Origin: CAYXAA01 sp964462985
GTDB taxonomy: Bacteria; Pseudomonadota; Alphaproteobacteria; Rhizobiales; Stappiaceae
Assembly (NCBI GenBank): GCA_964462985.1
Contig: CAYXAA010000079.1
Span: 1 to 6,679, forward strand
DNA: 6,679 nucleotides
Reading direction: 5' to 3'
Of the stretch, positions 6,434-6,679 are shown in pieces. How positions within the stretch are numbered: position 1 is the first letter of the stretch; every line of letters begins with the position of its first letter. The notes under the pieces are model-generated. The model was given only the letters and a program-made list of their open reading frames with translations, made no database searches and was not told the DNA's origin. A program made the position numbers and the translations under genes.

Positions 6434-6470
6434 CGGTGCCGGAGCGGTGCCGAGCGAGTGTGCAGCACAC
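6434..6470. repeat. Tandem CGGTGCCG repeat next to a 13-bp palindrome
   Basis: CGGTGCCG occurs twice with an 11-bp period (6434-6441, 6445-6452), which puts both copies on nearly the same DNA face. Six bases further on, GTGTGC-A-GCACAC (6458-6470) is a perfect palindrome around a single central base. The block lies about 70-105 nt upstream of the isomerase-like ATG, where an operator or activator site would be expected. No specific regulator can be assigned. Confidence 0.45.
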
Positions 6471-6491
6471 GTCTCCCCGTTTCTGAATCAA

Positions 6492-6501
6492 CAGGATCCT
6501 G
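6492..6501. repeat. 10-bp perfect palindrome upstream of the isomerase-like gene
   Basis: CAGGATCCTG is fully self-complementary and ends 37 nt before the ATG at 6539. Its centre is about 32-33 bp, close to three helical turns, from that of the 13-bp palindrome at 6458-6470. It could be a second operator or chance. Confidence 0.3.
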
Positions 6502-6538
6502 GCACGTAACCGGGACAACCCAAGGACGCGGTGAAATC

Positions 6539-6679
6539 ATGAAGACGATGAAGGGACCGGGCATCTTCCTCGCGCAGTTCGTCAGCAATGCTGCACCGTT
6601 CAACTCTTTGCAATCGATTACCAGATGGGCCGCGGATCTTGGTTACAAGGGTGTTCAGATTCCGAGCTGGGACGGTCGG
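6539..6679 (+). CDS. Sugar phosphate isomerase/epimerase-like protein, 5' part only
   Basis: Only the first 47 codons are in the window; the frame is open to the right edge. The translation starts MKTMKGPGIFLAQF and continues into AADLGYKGVQIPSWDGR. An early strand with FLAQF followed by W-A-A-x-L-G-Y-K-G-V-Q-I-P is typical of the first beta-alpha units of xylose-isomerase-like TIM barrels (AP endonuclease family 2 superfamily), many of which are sugar epimerases or isomerases encoded beside sugar oxidoreductases. The exact reaction cannot be assigned. AAGGA (6522-6526) lies 12 nt upstream, and GGTGA closer in may help; a second in-frame ATG at 6548 has no good ribosome site. Divergent placement from the gguC-chvE operon suggests a shared sugar pathway and possibly a shared regulator. 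Confidence 0.8.
   Translation, partial: MKTMKGPGIFLAQFVSNAAPFNSLQSITRWAADLGYKGVQIPSWDGR

Larger units (their letters stand above)
6126..6538. other. Divergent non-coding regulatory region between gguC and the isomerase-like gene
   Basis: These 413 bases separate two divergently transcribed genes and hold no convincing gene; minus-strand open frames here (for example 6168-6518) give Arg- and Cys-rich translations without family resemblance. Contents seen: the gguC promoter island with a possible GntR-type operator (6165-6200), a self-complementary CGCGGCGCCGCG (6220-6231), the 8-bp palindrome GACCGGTC (6382-6389), a tandem CGGTGCCG repeat (6434-6452) and palindromes at 6458-6470 and 6492-6501. 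The length leaves room for two promoters with separate control sites. Confidence 0.7.

Noticed and set aside
6168..6518. Minus-strand open frame (116 codons) in the divergent intergenic region
   Set aside because: Its translation is Arg- and Cys-rich without family features, it has no good ribosome site, and it would cover the gguC promoter island.
1..6679. Mobile elements, CRISPR arrays, tRNA or rRNA genes
   Set aside because: No transposase-like protein, no regularly spaced repeats, no terminal inverted repeats with target duplications and no tRNA-like folds were seen on either strand.

Overview
This window looks like a chromosomal segment of a high-GC alphaproteobacterium, most likely from the Rhizobiales (Hyphomicrobiales: Rhizobium, Agrobacterium, Mesorhizobium or Brucella relatives). 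The inference rests on protein families I recognise by eye (ChvE, GguA, GguB and GguC types), the GC-rich third codon positions, and the long antisense shadow ORFs that such codon use creates. No search was run.

Layout, left to right. Positions 1-261 carry no convincing gene. They hold a GC-rich stem-loop just downstream of the regulator and, at the extreme left edge, a good sigma70-type promoter firing leftwards out of the window. Five genes then lie head to tail on the minus strand; in transcription order (right to left) they are gguC (FAH-fold enzyme, AraD1/GguC family), chvE (periplasmic sugar-binding protein), gguA (double-cassette ABC ATPase), gguB (membrane permease) and a GntR/FadR-type repressor gene. 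Gaps between them are 136, 64, 14 and about 31-49 nt, so they probably form one operon with internal expression tuning. A 413-nt non-coding divergent region (6126-6538) separates gguC from the start of a plus-strand gene for a sugar phosphate isomerase/epimerase-like TIM-barrel protein, cut by the right edge.

How it works together (inference from families). ChvE captures a monosaccharide in the periplasm, GguB passes it through the inner membrane, and GguA powers import. GguC and the divergent isomerase-like enzyme probably act on the sugar or a derived sugar acid in the cytoplasm. The FadR-type regulator probably senses an intermediate; a near-match to a GntR-family operator core sits inside the AT-rich promoter island upstream of gguC. 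The exact sugar cannot be read from the sequence; known ChvE proteins bind several aldoses such as galactose, glucose, arabinose and xylose.

The main points of interest are the gene order (gguC first rather than last, with a GntR regulator in the cluster), a perfect 12-bp inverted repeat between chvE and gguA, the putative operator within the gguC promoter, and the palindromes upstream of the isomerase-like gene. I saw no mobile element, CRISPR array, tRNA or rRNA, and no evidence of a radically new system.
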